A stretch of DNA of 64,000 nucleotides from Chryseobacterium shigense (lineage in GTDB: Bacteria; Bacteroidota; Bacteroidia; Flavobacteriales; Weeksellaceae): assembly GCF_900156575.1 (NCBI RefSeq), contig NZ_FTNY01000001.1:682001-746000 (forward strand). The letters are read 5' to 3'. Both the position numbers and the translations under genes were made by a program. Within the stretch, counting starts at the first letter, position 1. Each line of letters begins with the position of its first letter. This document shows positions 35,976-45,752 of the stretch, in pieces. A model generated the notes under the pieces. The model did not search any database and was not told the DNA's origin. It worked only from the letters and a program-made list of their open reading frames with translations.

Positions 35976-36820
35976 GGTTTATGTTTATAACAAATATAAT
36001 GCAAAAATTTGTTAAATCGCTGAAGATAACTCGCCAATACGGTGAATTTAAATTAAGTTTAAAAAGTGTTTAGTTTTAACGCTCTCATGATGATCAGCAT
36101 ATAAGATCCGTTTAACCATAATTTAATTTTTTTTTAATTGAAAAAATATTGAATTATCTTTTATTCATCGGGATATTGGTCTTTCTAATTATATGTAATC
36201 CTTTTTTTGAAACATTAAGATGAGTAAAGCAGATAAGAATAGTTAAAAGAAAATCTAAAGATTTTTTTAAGCGTTGCTCTCAAAGCAGAGCTATTCTTAA
36301 TATTCTTAAAAACTTCATATCGTCTTAATGGTTCAATTTTTAGTTCCCGTAGATTTCTCAAATCACACAGATCAAAAAGTGTATAAAATTTATGATTCAA
36401 AATATTGAAATTTTATAATTATGCTATCTGTAGTATTTCAAGATTTATCTGAGAAACCCTTGTGATCTGCGTGAAAAATATTAACCATGGATTTCACGGA
36501 CGGATACAGATGATTGCGTATATATTTTCTAGCGGATTAAACAGATATGGCAAATTTTTCATTGTAACAAATAAAAATTTTAATTTTTTGCAAAACTCAA
36601 GTGCTCTTGTTTTCAGGATGAATTTTTACTTCAGATAAACTAAAGGGTTAGAAAAGCTTTGTGGCCTTTGTGGTTAATAATTCACGACATGATAAAGGTT
36701 AAATCTTCCTAATCAAACCGATCTGGGGAACAAATATCTGATGATTCGACGGAACAGATCATCTGACAAACAAAAAACTCCCCACAAAATGTGAGGAGTT
36801 CATTATTTAAGGTGATCAGA
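35976..36820. other. Large gene-free gap with relic-like repeats
   Basis: No convincing gene. The stretch 36300-36700 is made of fragments resembling intergenic elements common in flavobacteria: GATTTCACGGACGGATACAG, CTGCGTGAAAAATATTAACC, and CTTTGTGGCCTTTGTGGTTAAT. A 61-codon minus-strand frame (36215-36400) reads through such sequence and has no protein-like features; I regard it as noise. The right end carries the ecotin terminator. Confidence 0.55.
36771..36800 (-). terminator. Terminator after ecotin
   Basis: On the minus strand AACTCC/GGAGTT stem, extended inward by CAC/GTG, followed by a TTTTTTG run; 20 bases past the ecotin stop. Confidence 0.8.
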
Positions 36821-37309
36821 TTATCTCTGAACCGCTGATTTCATTTTAGTATCAGGACGCAAAATACGGTAACGTACTTCAAGATCTTTCGGTACATAGA
36901 ATACCAAAGGCAGCTTGCTGTTGTATCTTACGATCTCCGGTTGAAGGGTCACAAATTTCTTTGTTTTCTTCTGATCAGGGCAGGCCATTAAAGTCCCTCC
37001 TGTTTCACCAGTAGATTCTACTTCATAATAGTTGTATCCCCAACCCTGAAGATCCTGGGTTTTTACATTCCCCATTAAAAAATGTTTGTTGCAATCCAGC
37101 AATTTTTCTGCCCCTACAAAAAACTCTACTTTTAAATCGTTTTCATTTTTTGCAACAGGCAACTGAATGTATACCTGCTTGAAGCCTTCTTTAGCTTTAG
37201 GGAACATTTCAATCTCCAGCTTTTCAAACTTTTCTGCTTTCTTTTGTGCGAAAGCATTTACACCTGCCAACATAATCAGTCCCGTCATTAAAGTTTTTGA
37301 AAATCTCAT
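36821..37309 (-). CDS. eco: Ecotin, periplasmic serine protease inhibitor
   Basis: A 162-residue exported protein (signal MRFSKTLMTGLIMLAGVNAFAQ). Ecotin features are clear: LEIEMFPKAKEGFKQVYIQLP, EGWGYDYY-like LQGWGYNYYEVES, the reactive loop GGTLMACPD, and RYNSKLPLVFYVPKDLEVRYRI. C73 and C110 match the loop-stabilising disulfide. Counting from that Cys, the P1 residue is L107 where the E. coli protein has Met, so the preference may lean to chymotrypsin- and elastase-like enzymes. It follows the alpha-2-macroglobulin gene by 44 bases on the same strand. Confidence 0.93.
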   Translation of the reverse strand: MRFSKTLMTGLIMLAGVNAFAQKKAEKFEKLEIEMFPKAKEGFKQVYIQLPVAKNENDLKVEFFVGAEKLLDCNKHFLMGNVKTQDLQGWGYNYYEVESTGETGGTLMACPDQKKTKKFVTLQPEIVRYNSKLPLVFYVPKDLEVRYRILRPDTKMKSAVQR

Positions 37310-37353
37310 TTTATTTTATTTTAAAAATTTTACTACTTCCCTACAGCCAAAAA

Positions 37354-40300
37354 TCATTCCAAAATCTGAACATTGCTTCCTTTTGTATGGGCATTCATCT
37401 GCGGTGCATAGTAATTCTGCATCGTGGTGATTCCATTGGAAAACTTCCCTGCCGCATTGGAGATCACGTCATATTCAAAGACGTATTTTCCTTTTGGCAT
37501 GTATTGGATGTAGAAATTCGTGGAAGCATCTTTGGTAGACTGATAGTAGCCTAAACTGTTTTTCCACTGATAACCGGACAATACATCTGTAGGTTCAAAT
37601 CCAGCAGCACGCATATCTTTAAGGTGAATGAATTCCATTGCTCTGTCTGTATTCAAAATCATTCTTACGGTAACTTTATCACCTATTTTTAAAGGCGTAT
37701 CTGCTGAAATTTTCTGAAGCTCTTCTCCATTGACTGTTTTCACTTTTTTGTAAAGTTCTTTGGTCACAGAGATATAGTTTTCAGAAGATTTGATTTTATC
37801 CAGGTCTTCATAATACTGCCAGAACAATCCTCCCTGAACAATTCCGGGACCAGGTTTGGTAATGGTAACGGTTCCTAAGTTTTTGTCTACCGCATCAGTT
37901 TTCACTGTTGATTTCACATAGCCTGTAGCCTGGGTTTGCGGAGCCAATTCTTTTCCGCCCCAAACGATGGTTGCTTTATCGCTTTCCGCAGATGTCCAGG
38001 ATTTCCCTGAGTTTAAGATGGTAAAGATGACCTCTGAAGTCCCTCTTGAGCTTCCCCATGAATTCACTTCCTTCTGGGTGATCAGCCAGATCTTCATGTC
38101 TTCGACGAATTTCTGATCGTTGGATTTCAACTTGTTAAATGCCTCTAAAGCTCCTGCATGATTCACGACTTTAGATCCAAACCATCCCCAGCCGTTCAGG
38201 TTTTGTTTCCAGTAAACGCCCTGGGTTTTTGTATCAGTGGATGTTTCTTTCAGGTAGTTCATTAATTTATCTGAAACGTCTTTTAAGCCATAGTCATTCA
38301 TCAATAAAGCGGCACGGTGAAGTCCGAAGAAAGTGAAATCTGTGATCTTCGCTGTTTTCGCTTTCTGTTTTACCAGTGTTTTCAGTGAGGCTCCTTTTCC
38401 TTTTAAAGGATATTGTTTTTCCCAATAATTTCGGGTATCAAGATAATCTATCGCCCAGTTGTTCCAGATATCACCTTTCTTCGCATCCCAGTATTTATCG
38501 ATCTCATTATCGGCATACTGAACCAATTTAGCCACCAATTCCTGCTGATCTGAGCTCTGATATTCTTTCGCATTCTCTTTTAACCAGGTATTGATCTTAC
38601 CCAGGTTTTTAAGAATATATAGCGATGTCCCGTAAGAACTTGGATATCCGGGATACCATGAGAATCCCCCGTCCGGGTTTTGTAGTTTTTTAAGATCGCT
38701 CCAATCCTGATTGATTGAATTTCTCATGGTGTTGGCATCAAATAGCAGGGCCAGCTTCTGCATCTGCTCGCCTTCATTTTTACTTTCGAGTACCCAGGGA
38801 GTTTCTTCCAGTAAAAGTTGTTTCAGTTCCTGATTCTTTTCAAGATTTGAAGTAAGCAATCCTTTATTCTGATATTCTTCAAAAACGGTTTTCATTTTTG
38901 GATTGGCTTTAAAAATCTCAGAAGCCAGTACATCGGCAAACCACTTGTTAAAGATCACATCAGAAGAGCTGTTTTGATCGTTTTTCAGACTTGGCAATGC
39001 AAACATGATTTCCCAGATCGGATTCGTGGTTAATTCCAGCGTATTCGACACATTGGTGATCGTGGTAGAATTTGTATTTTTAAGATTATCTAAAACAAAG
39101 GTTTTCGTTTCCCCTTCTTTTACAAAAACCGGTACGGCATCGGTCACCAGCATTCTGTTCGGAAGTATGGCAATCGCTTGCTGTTCACCATCTGAATAAG
39201 CCCCTGCTTTGGCTACGACTTTTAATATAATGGAAGAGACATTATTCGGAACTTTTAATTTCCATGTCAACGCGCTGTTTCCTTTTTCATTTAAATTAAA
39301 ATTCTGCGTCCCTGCGTTGATACCGAATTGAGAAGAAATATTTTCATTCGTAAAGGCATCCAGAATCTGAAGCTCTGCTGAACCGCTTAGTTTTTTATCG
39401 GTAAGATTGGACAGTTTCGACTGAAGATTAAGTTCGTCTCCTTCTCTCAGGAATCTTGGATAATTTGGAGTCACTGAGAATTCTTTCTGTGTCACTACCT
39501 GTTTTTCCAATACAGCTGCTCTGGCATCTTTGGTGTGAGCCAGAAACATCAGTTTCCATTTGGTCAATGCTTCGGGAGAGGTAAACTCAAAGCTTACATT
39601 TCCTTCTGCATCTGTTTTCAGATCAGGATAAAAGAATGCGGTTTCGTTTAAGTTCTGACGTACGGTAACTTTTTCCAAGTTTTCTTTTACTTCTGCAATT
39701 TCATTTAAAGATCCTGCTGCATCAGCCTGCGCTTCTTCTTTGACTTCCGCGACTTCCATTTTTCTGGCCATTTTAGCCCGTGCTGCAATAGGTGCCGGAG
39801 GCGCTGGTGCATACGCGGTACTCTTCACTCCTTCTACCATAGCATCAGTACTATAAATTGCATTGCTCATTTGATAGAGATCTCCATCCAACCAGTTAAA
39901 GTTGGGTATATCTACATATTTTCCGTTGTAATATTTCAATCTTTTCTGATAGTATTGCTGAAGCAGATACTGTCTCATATCATAAGAAGTCACGATAGAA
40001 TAAGGTGCATATAAATTCTGCCAGCTAAAAGTATTAGCAGCAAACTGATCCAATGACATATCGTACATATTGGCCAGCACTTCAGCATTGACTTTTTCTT
40101 TATCATTTCCTGAAACTTTTACCGTCCATTTTTCTTTGGAGTTGGGCTCAAGTTTATCCCGGAACGTTACTGTTTCAATTTTTACAGGCTGTTCAGTATC
40201 TTTTATTTTTAAAGTCACCGCCTGGGTCTGTAAATCATTGTATGCTGCGATCTGGAACTGGATATTCAATGCGGATATTCCTTTGTCTTTAGGAATATCT

Positions 40301-43236
40301 GTGGTGTATTCCAGAACGCCTTTCTTCATCTGGTGTACTTCAGAAACTGTTTTCCCTGAACCATCCTGAATAAATACATTTACAAGGGCATCCGGCACTG
40401 CTGAATAGACATACACCTTAGCCTTCTCTCCTCTTGAAAATTCATTCTTAGGTTCGATAACGGTCAGGAAGGTTTTTTGCGAAGGTTTTAAAGATCCTTT
40501 ATCCCAGATACTGAAATTCTGAGATGATTTTATCGTGTCTTTCCCTTCGATATTGTAGAGCTCCAACTGATAATCACCTGCTTCCAGTTTTCCTAAATCC
40601 AATTCTGTAGTAGACTGCTGTTGCTTTTCGGAAATAACCTTTTCAGCTTTCCAGTTTTTGGTTTCTTCGGTTTTGTCGAACAGATCGTGCGGGAATTTGC
40701 TGATGAATTCTTCTTTGGTGTATTTCGGAAGATCCTGCACTTCCTGGGCAAAGTTATCTCTGAAAATCCTGTTTGGAGTCTGAAGTTTTGAGAGTTTAAC
40801 GTTATAAGATTTTTTAAGATCCTGTTCGTTGTAATTTAAGGTTTCTACCTTTAATTTTACATTTTCATCACTGAATGTATTTTTGATTTCATTTGCTTTG
40901 ATGTAGTGAGAAACTGAAGCTACTTTCAATTGGGTATTGGCAGACTGCGTTTCACCGTTGATATCTGTTACCGAAGCATTGATCTCGTAGTTATCGATCT
41001 GGATTCCCTCCAGCTTTTCATCTTTTTTTAGATCAAGACGGATAACGAATTCTCCTTTCTCGTTGGTTTTAGCTTCGCCAAGAATCGAGTTTTCATTATC
41101 GTTTCCACGGGGGTACCACCAGAAATATCTCCATCTGATGTTGTGTTTTTTGATCTCATAATTAACGGTCGTGTTGCTCAGAGCAACTCCGGAGAACATC
41201 ATTGCTTTTCCTTTCAGTTCAATGGTCTGTCCGTATTTGTATTCTTCTTTTACAGGATCAAAAGTCACTTCAAATTTCGGTCTCTTGTACTCCTCAACTC
41301 TGAGGTCTTTATACCCCTGACTCCCTACATCTGTTCTTAGGTAGAAAACACCGTTCAGCTGGCCTTTTGGAAGGATAAAACTTCCGTGGTAAGATCCGAA
41401 CTCATTCGTTGTAAAGTTCTGCGAAGACACTTCCTGGCTGTTGGCATCCAGAAGAGTTATTTTTTGTTTTAAACCTGAAGTTACAGATTCTACTTCTTTA
41501 TCAATTTTTGTATTAATGACTTTAAAATAAACGGTCTGTCCCGGTCTGTAGATCGCTCTGTCCGTAAAGATCTGAGCGAGGGTAAGGGTTTGTTTATTGG
41601 GATTGTAATTTTCGGCGTTTTCCACATTTCCGTTGTTTCCATAGACCTGCATGATCTGGAAATCATTGGTTTTAGGCTGGCGGATCAAAAACGTTCTGTA
41701 ATATTCGTTGCTTGCTGTAGAAGGGAATTTAAAAACACCGTTCGCATCCGTTTTTCCGTCGATTTTATTTAAGGTTTTATTGGCAACAAATTCATAAAAA
41801 GTAAGACTTTCATTAGCTGCAGGTTTTCCATTTTCACTGCTGACTAATTTCAGGGCATTGGAAAGCTGGTTTCTGTCTGTTTTTGTTTGGTAGATCACTT
41901 TGTTTCCTGAAACTAAGAAGTAGAAATTCTGTCTTGCATTGCTGTCTTTTGCATCAGATCCTGCTACGGAGTATTCTACAACATAGATTCCTGAAGGAAG
42001 AGGCTTGATCTCCAGTGAGGTTTTATGTACCTGATAATCTTTCGCATCATCAAGCTGGAAAGTTTCTTTTCTGACAAGATTTTTCTTCACATTCCCAAAA
42101 GTATTGTTGTAAGAATTCTGTACATATTGCATCAAAGTTGTAAAGTCTTCTTTTACTTCATAAATGTTTAATGAAAATTCTTTCACATTCTTATGGTCCG
42201 CTACAAAATGAACAGGCAGATTGTTCTGAGTCTGCTGCTCATATTTAATCGTGAGCAAAGGATTCGTGATCTGATTCTCTTTATTTTTTATGTTTTCAAT
42301 AAATGGCGATTTCGGATATTGCTTTTTTGCCTGATCAGCAATAGCCAAAGCTTCTTTGTCCTTCTTTTTAGCAATCAGTTCGTTCATGATGTCTTCCATG
42401 ACAATCACCTTGTAATCTCCTTCCACATCAGCTTTCAAAAGGTTCTGAAGCTGTTCCAGTTTGTCTTTGCACTGATTGTAGTTACAGTTTTCCGTTAGCT
42501 TTTCCTTCATGAAATACAGCTTAGGATTTCCGCTGTTCTGAGCAATCAGTTCATCAAAAGTGGCATTGATCTGTGTTCTGTTTTCCGCCAGTTCATTTTT
42601 TGTAAAAAGGCTGTTTTCGGAAAGAAAACTGATCTTTTTCATAGAATACCAATCCAGCAAAGTCGGGAAATAGGCTATATCCTTGCTATCGGTAAAAATA
42701 GCTTTGTACTTCGTCAGAATCACCTTTTTCATGTCCTGCTTCTGCTGATCAAGTTGCTGATAGCTTTTTTTCAGGTAGTTTTTAAAATCAAGCTTACTCC
42801 AGGTTTCAATCTGTGATAAATCCTGTGTATTGACATTCGTTCTCGATTCTATTTCCCATGAATGCTGGTTATAATAATCCATGAAAAAACCGTTCAGAAG
42901 AATGGCGTACACCAGTTTCTCTTCACCTTTCAATTGGGAATCTGCACCCTGAAGTTTTGTAAAAAACTTTGAAGCAGCATCATTTTTTTCGTCGTCTACA
43001 GTAAGATTCACAACACTGAATTCCGCTTTCAGGGAACGAATAAGCTGAATAGCATTATTTTCTTTCATGGCATGGTTTTGTATGTCTAAAATGATGGGAA
43101 GATTAGATTTATAGCTGCCTTTTGCACTATTGTCCGTCACTTTTTTCCACTGGTCGTCATAATATTTTTGCGCCGAAGCCATGGAAAAGCTCAGCATTAG
43201 AAGCAAAAGCATAAAAATCTTGGAAAATCTTTTCAT
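37354..43236 (-). CDS. Alpha-2-macroglobulin family protein, thioester-less
   Basis: A 1,960-residue exported protein (signal MKRFSKIFMLLLLMLSFSMASAQ). It is a bacterial A2M/YfaS-type protease trap: an N-terminal helical part (to about 330), MG2-type beta-sandwich repeats (QIFTDRAIYRPGQTVYFKV near 550), the A2M signature around NETAFFYPDLKTDAEG, and a helical thioester-like domain ending with QNPDGGFSWYPG. The CxEQ thioester is absent: the aligned stretch after ALPSLKN reads DQNSSSDVIFNKW (about 1415-1430). A low-complexity Ala/Lys/Glu stretch (about 1135-1180) is a possible bait region. It precedes ecotin, so the pair probably defends the envelope from foreign proteases. Confidence 0.9.
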   Translation of the reverse strand: MKRFSKIFMLLLLMLSFSMASAQKYYDDQWKKVTDNSAKGSYKSNLPIILDIQNHAMKENNAIQLIRSLKAEFSVVNLTVDDEKNDAASKFFTKLQGADSQLKGEEKLVYAILLNGFFMDYYNQHSWEIESRTNVNTQDLSQIETWSKLDFKNYLKKSYQQLDQQKQDMKKVILTKYKAIFTDSKDIAYFPTLLDWYSMKKISFLSENSLFTKNELAENRTQINATFDELIAQNSGNPKLYFMKEKLTENCNYNQCKDKLEQLQNLLKADVEGDYKVIVMEDIMNELIAKKKDKEALAIADQAKKQYPKSPFIENIKNKENQITNPLLTIKYEQQTQNNLPVHFVADHKNVKEFSLNIYEVKEDFTTLMQYVQNSYNNTFGNVKKNLVRKETFQLDDAKDYQVHKTSLEIKPLPSGIYVVEYSVAGSDAKDSNARQNFYFLVSGNKVIYQTKTDRNQLSNALKLVSSENGKPAANESLTFYEFVANKTLNKIDGKTDANGVFKFPSTASNEYYRTFLIRQPKTNDFQIMQVYGNNGNVENAENYNPNKQTLTLAQIFTDRAIYRPGQTVYFKVINTKIDKEVESVTSGLKQKITLLDANSQEVSSQNFTTNEFGSYHGSFILPKGQLNGVFYLRTDVGSQGYKDLRVEEYKRPKFEVTFDPVKEEYKYGQTIELKGKAMMFSGVALSNTTVNYEIKKHNIRWRYFWWYPRGNDNENSILGEAKTNEKGEFVIRLDLKKDEKLEGIQIDNYEINASVTDINGETQSANTQLKVASVSHYIKANEIKNTFSDENVKLKVETLNYNEQDLKKSYNVKLSKLQTPNRIFRDNFAQEVQDLPKYTKEEFISKFPHDLFDKTEETKNWKAEKVISEKQQQSTTELDLGKLEAGDYQLELYNIEGKDTIKSSQNFSIWDKGSLKPSQKTFLTVIEPKNEFSRGEKAKVYVYSAVPDALVNVFIQDGSGKTVSEVHQMKKGVLEYTTDIPKDKGISALNIQFQIAAYNDLQTQAVTLKIKDTEQPVKIETVTFRDKLEPNSKEKWTVKVSGNDKEKVNAEVLANMYDMSLDQFAANTFSWQNLYAPYSIVTSYDMRQYLLQQYYQKRLKYYNGKYVDIPNFNWLDGDLYQMSNAIYSTDAMVEGVKSTAYAPAPPAPIAARAKMARKMEVAEVKEEAQADAAGSLNEIAEVKENLEKVTVRQNLNETAFFYPDLKTDAEGNVSFEFTSPEALTKWKLMFLAHTKDARAAVLEKQVVTQKEFSVTPNYPRFLREGDELNLQSKLSNLTDKKLSGSAELQILDAFTNENISSQFGINAGTQNFNLNEKGNSALTWKLKVPNNVSSIILKVVAKAGAYSDGEQQAIAILPNRMLVTDAVPVFVKEGETKTFVLDNLKNTNSTTITNVSNTLELTTNPIWEIMFALPSLKNDQNSSSDVIFNKWFADVLASEIFKANPKMKTVFEEYQNKGLLTSNLEKNQELKQLLLEETPWVLESKNEGEQMQKLALLFDANTMRNSINQDWSDLKKLQNPDGGFSWYPGYPSSYGTSLYILKNLGKINTWLKENAKEYQSSDQQELVAKLVQYADNEIDKYWDAKKGDIWNNWAIDYLDTRNYWEKQYPLKGKGASLKTLVKQKAKTAKITDFTFFGLHRAALLMNDYGLKDVSDKLMNYLKETSTDTKTQGVYWKQNLNGWGWFGSKVVNHAGALEAFNKLKSNDQKFVEDMKIWLITQKEVNSWGSSRGTSEVIFTILNSGKSWTSAESDKATIVWGGKELAPQTQATGYVKSTVKTDAVDKNLGTVTITKPGPGIVQGGLFWQYYEDLDKIKSSENYISVTKELYKKVKTVNGEELQKISADTPLKIGDKVTVRMILNTDRAMEFIHLKDMRAAGFEPTDVLSGYQWKNSLGYYQSTKDASTNFYIQYMPKGKYVFEYDVISNAAGKFSNGITTMQNYYAPQMNAHTKGSNVQILE

Positions 43237-43250
43237 ATATGTTATTTTTG
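43220..43250 (+). promoter_or_regulatory. Promoter overlapping the A2M start; possibly leaderless
   Basis: TTG at 43220-43222 and TATTTTTG at 43243-43250, 20 bases apart, match the -33/-7 consensus. The ATG of the UbiA-like gene begins five bases after the -7 box, where transcription would be expected to start. Confidence 0.55.
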
Positions 43251-43254
43251 ATAA

Positions 43255-44010
43255 ATGAATTTCTTAAAAATACTGAAAAAAACGGTCATTGACAGCCAGA
43301 TTTATGTCTCCCTGATGGGAACTCTTTTTGCAGTATTTTTCATGAAAGAGCAAAACACATTCCGTTTCCCTACAATTCTATTAATTTTCATCACTTATTT
43401 CAGCGGATATATTTACACTAAATATCAGTATACCAAGCACTTTTTCAAAATACTGCTTCTGAATGCAGGAGCAGGCGTTATCTGTGCTTTTCTCATCATC
43501 CATAATCACAATGAAGTAAGACTTCTGAAATGGTTTATTATTGTCGTTCTGGGACTTTTGTATAATAGTTTTTTCCTGGATGTCTACATCAGGAAGATTC
43601 CATTACTGAAAGTATTTTATGTAGGACTGGTGTGGGCGCTGGTCAACTGCTGGCTTACGCTTCCTGAATTCAGTATTCCGTTATTTCTGATAAGTTTCTT
43701 TTACATTACAGCACTGGTGCTGCCTTTTGATATCCGCGATATGAAAAGTGATACGGTCCAGACCTTTCCCAGGCTAATCGGTGTTCAGAATACGAAATAC
43801 ATTGCCTATATTCTGGTCTTCATCAGTATTATGATCGCCATTTTTTATCTTAAAATGCTTTATGGCGCTGCATTTTTCTTTTCGGTAATCATTACATTTA
43901 TTCTTATCTATTTCTCTGAAAATAAAAGAGATGATACTTATTTTTCGTTCTGGATAGAAACATGCTCTGCACTTCCTTTTTTATTTCTGCTAATATTGGA
44001 GTATTTTTGA
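43255..44010 (+). CDS. UbiA-like prenyltransferase-family membrane protein
   Basis: A 251-residue protein with about seven membrane helices. The motif LPFDIRDMKSDTVQTFPRLIG resembles the second Asp-rich motif (DxxD) of UbiA prenyltransferases; the first (NDxxD) is not obvious, so catalytic function is uncertain. Its start codon is only 18 bases from the divergent A2M gene. recF follows after three bases, so it heads the recF operon. Confidence 0.65.
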   Translation: MNFLKILKKTVIDSQIYVSLMGTLFAVFFMKEQNTFRFPTILLIFITYFSGYIYTKYQYTKHFFKILLLNAGAGVICAFLIIHNHNEVRLLKWFIIVVLGLLYNSFFLDVYIRKIPLLKVFYVGLVWALVNCWLTLPEFSIPLFLISFFYITALVLPFDIRDMKSDTVQTFPRLIGVQNTKYIAYILVFISIMIAIFYLKMLYGAAFFFSVIITFILIYFSENKRDDTYFSFWIETCSALPFLFLLILEYF

Positions 44011-44013
44011 CGA

Positions 44014-45117
44014 ATGATTATCAAAAAGCTTTCCCTTTACAATTTCAAAAACCATTCGGAGAAGAAGTTCGAATTTTCTCCACAGATTAATTGTTTTGTA
44101 GGAAACAACGGTACCGGAAAGACCAATATTCTGGATGCCCTGCATTATTTGTCCGTAGGGAAAAGTTTTTTAGGAAATACGGATGTCAACAATATTAAAA
44201 GGGAGGAAGATTTCTTCACCATTGATGCCGAGATTCAGAATGAAGACAGTGAAGATATCATTAAAATCTCCCAGCCCAAAGAAGCTAAAAAGATCATTAA
44301 AAAGAATGATAAAAGCTATGACCGGCTTGCGGATCACATCGGATACCTGCCGAGCGTCATGATTTCACCTTATGATTCCAATCTGATTTCGGATTCGGGA
44401 GAAAGCAGGAGAAAATTTCTGGATTCTATGATCTCTCAGACTGATTCGGAATATCTTTTTGATCTGATACAATATCAAAAAACAGTACAGCAAAGAAATG
44501 CGCTGCTGAAATATTTTGCCAAAAACAGAACCTGGGATAAGGATTCTCTGGAAATCTATGATGCTCCCATCAGTAAGTATGGGACCCGTATTTTCCTCAA
44601 AAGAAGAAATTTTGTTGAAAAGCTTGGGCCCATCGTCCAGAATTTTTACAGGATTATTTCAGGAGGAAAAGAAACCGTTTCGGTACAATACCAATCTGAC
44701 CTCATTGAAAGTTTTAATTCGGCAGATCCTGAGAGGGCTTTTCAGATGCTTTTAACAGAAAGTCTTGATAAAGACCGTATGCTTACCTATACCTCAAAAG
44801 GGATTCACAAAGATGATCTTTTATTTGAAATGGATCAGGTACTGATCAAGAAAATAGGTTCACAGGGACAGCAGAAATCTTTTCTGATTTCGTTAAAGCT
44901 CGCACAGATGAGCCTTGTAAAAGAATTAACGAAGAAGACGCCCATCCTTCTGTTGGATGATATCTTTGACAAACTCGATGATACCAGGGTTTCCCAGTTG
45001 ATCGAACTGGTTAATCAGGAAAGTTTCGGGCAAATTTTCATTACAGATACACACAGGGAACGAACTGAAAGTGTTGTGAAGAAAATCAACGAAGAAAGCA
45101 TAATTTTCGAATTATGA
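44014..45117 (+). CDS. recF: DNA replication and repair protein RecF
   Basis: A 367-residue SMC-like ATPase that loads RecA at gaps with RecO and RecR. Visible: Walker A GNNGTGKTNILDAL (about 30-43), the ABC signature region GSQGQQKSFLISLKLAQ, and Walker B with D-loop PILLLDDIFDKLDD. Its stop overlaps the next start by four bases (ATGA). Here it sits with a UbiA-like gene, not with dnaA/dnaN/gyrB. Confidence 0.96.
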   Translation: MIIKKLSLYNFKNHSEKKFEFSPQINCFVGNNGTGKTNILDALHYLSVGKSFLGNTDVNNIKREEDFFTIDAEIQNEDSEDIIKISQPKEAKKIIKKNDKSYDRLADHIGYLPSVMISPYDSNLISDSGESRRKFLDSMISQTDSEYLFDLIQYQKTVQQRNALLKYFAKNRTWDKDSLEIYDAPISKYGTRIFLKRRNFVEKLGPIVQNFYRIISGGKETVSVQYQSDLIESFNSADPERAFQMLLTESLDKDRMLTYTSKGIHKDDLLFEMDQVLIKKIGSQGQQKSFLISLKLAQMSLVKELTKKTPILLLDDIFDKLDDTRVSQLIELVNQESFGQIFITDTHRERTESVVKKINEESIIFEL

Positions 45118-45752
45118 TTAAAAATATCACTTGCCTGATCATTTTGCTTTTATTTTCTTTATCATTTGCACAGAAAAGAAAAGCACCGCCCGCTCCTAAT
45201 GAAGCAGGTAGCAGTTTCATTAAAAAAAATTTTAAACCCAAACCGTTTTCCAATAGTATTAAAAGCTTTCCTTTTAAAAAAACCTCCAAAATAAAGCTGA
45301 TATCCTACAATCTGGATTTTAAGAGAGAACCTGTTGATACCCCTCCACCTCCTGATGATTCTTTGGCCATAAAGAAATACGAAAACAGAAAGAAACCTGT
45401 TCGTTTAGAAACTATTCTTGGGACTGAAAATCTGAATGGCATTCAGCAGCAAAAGAATTTGAATCTTTTGGAAATCCGGCAGCTGACTGATATCATGCAT
45501 AATACCTGTAGCAGATATACCACAGGACTGTTATCCGAATCAGGATGTTATTTTCCCAGAAATGCGGTATTGTTTTATGATGAAAATGATCAGGTTTTCG
45601 CATATCTCGAACTATGTTTTGAATGCGATGGAAATAAGCAAGAACCAAAGAATCTATTTGAAGAAGATTTTTATTGTGAAAATATTTACGGACTGCTGGA
45701 AAAGTTCTTTAATACAGCAGGAATCAAAACCCAATACTTAGAGGTAAAATGA
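45114..45752 (+). CDS. Secreted protein of unknown function in the recF operon
   Basis: A 212-residue exported protein (signal MIKNITCLIILLLFSLSFAQ) followed by a Lys/Pro-rich low-complexity region (about 20-110, including TPPPPDD) and a compact C-terminal domain with Cys in NTCSRY, SGCYFPR, LCFECDG and FYCEN. It is translationally coupled to both recF and the DUF721 gene. No recognised family. Confidence 0.7.
   Translation: MIKNITCLIILLLFSLSFAQKRKAPPAPNEAGSSFIKKNFKPKPFSNSIKSFPFKKTSKIKLISYNLDFKREPVDTPPPPDDSLAIKKYENRKKPVRLETILGTENLNGIQQQKNLNLLEIRQLTDIMHNTCSRYTTGLLSESGCYFPRNAVLFYDENDQVFAYLELCFECDGNKQEPKNLFEEDFYCENIYGLLEKFFNTAGIKTQYLEVK

Noticed and set aside
36215..36400. A 61-codon minus-strand frame in the large gap
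   Set aside because: Composition and wording match intergenic relics and no start signal or family is visible.
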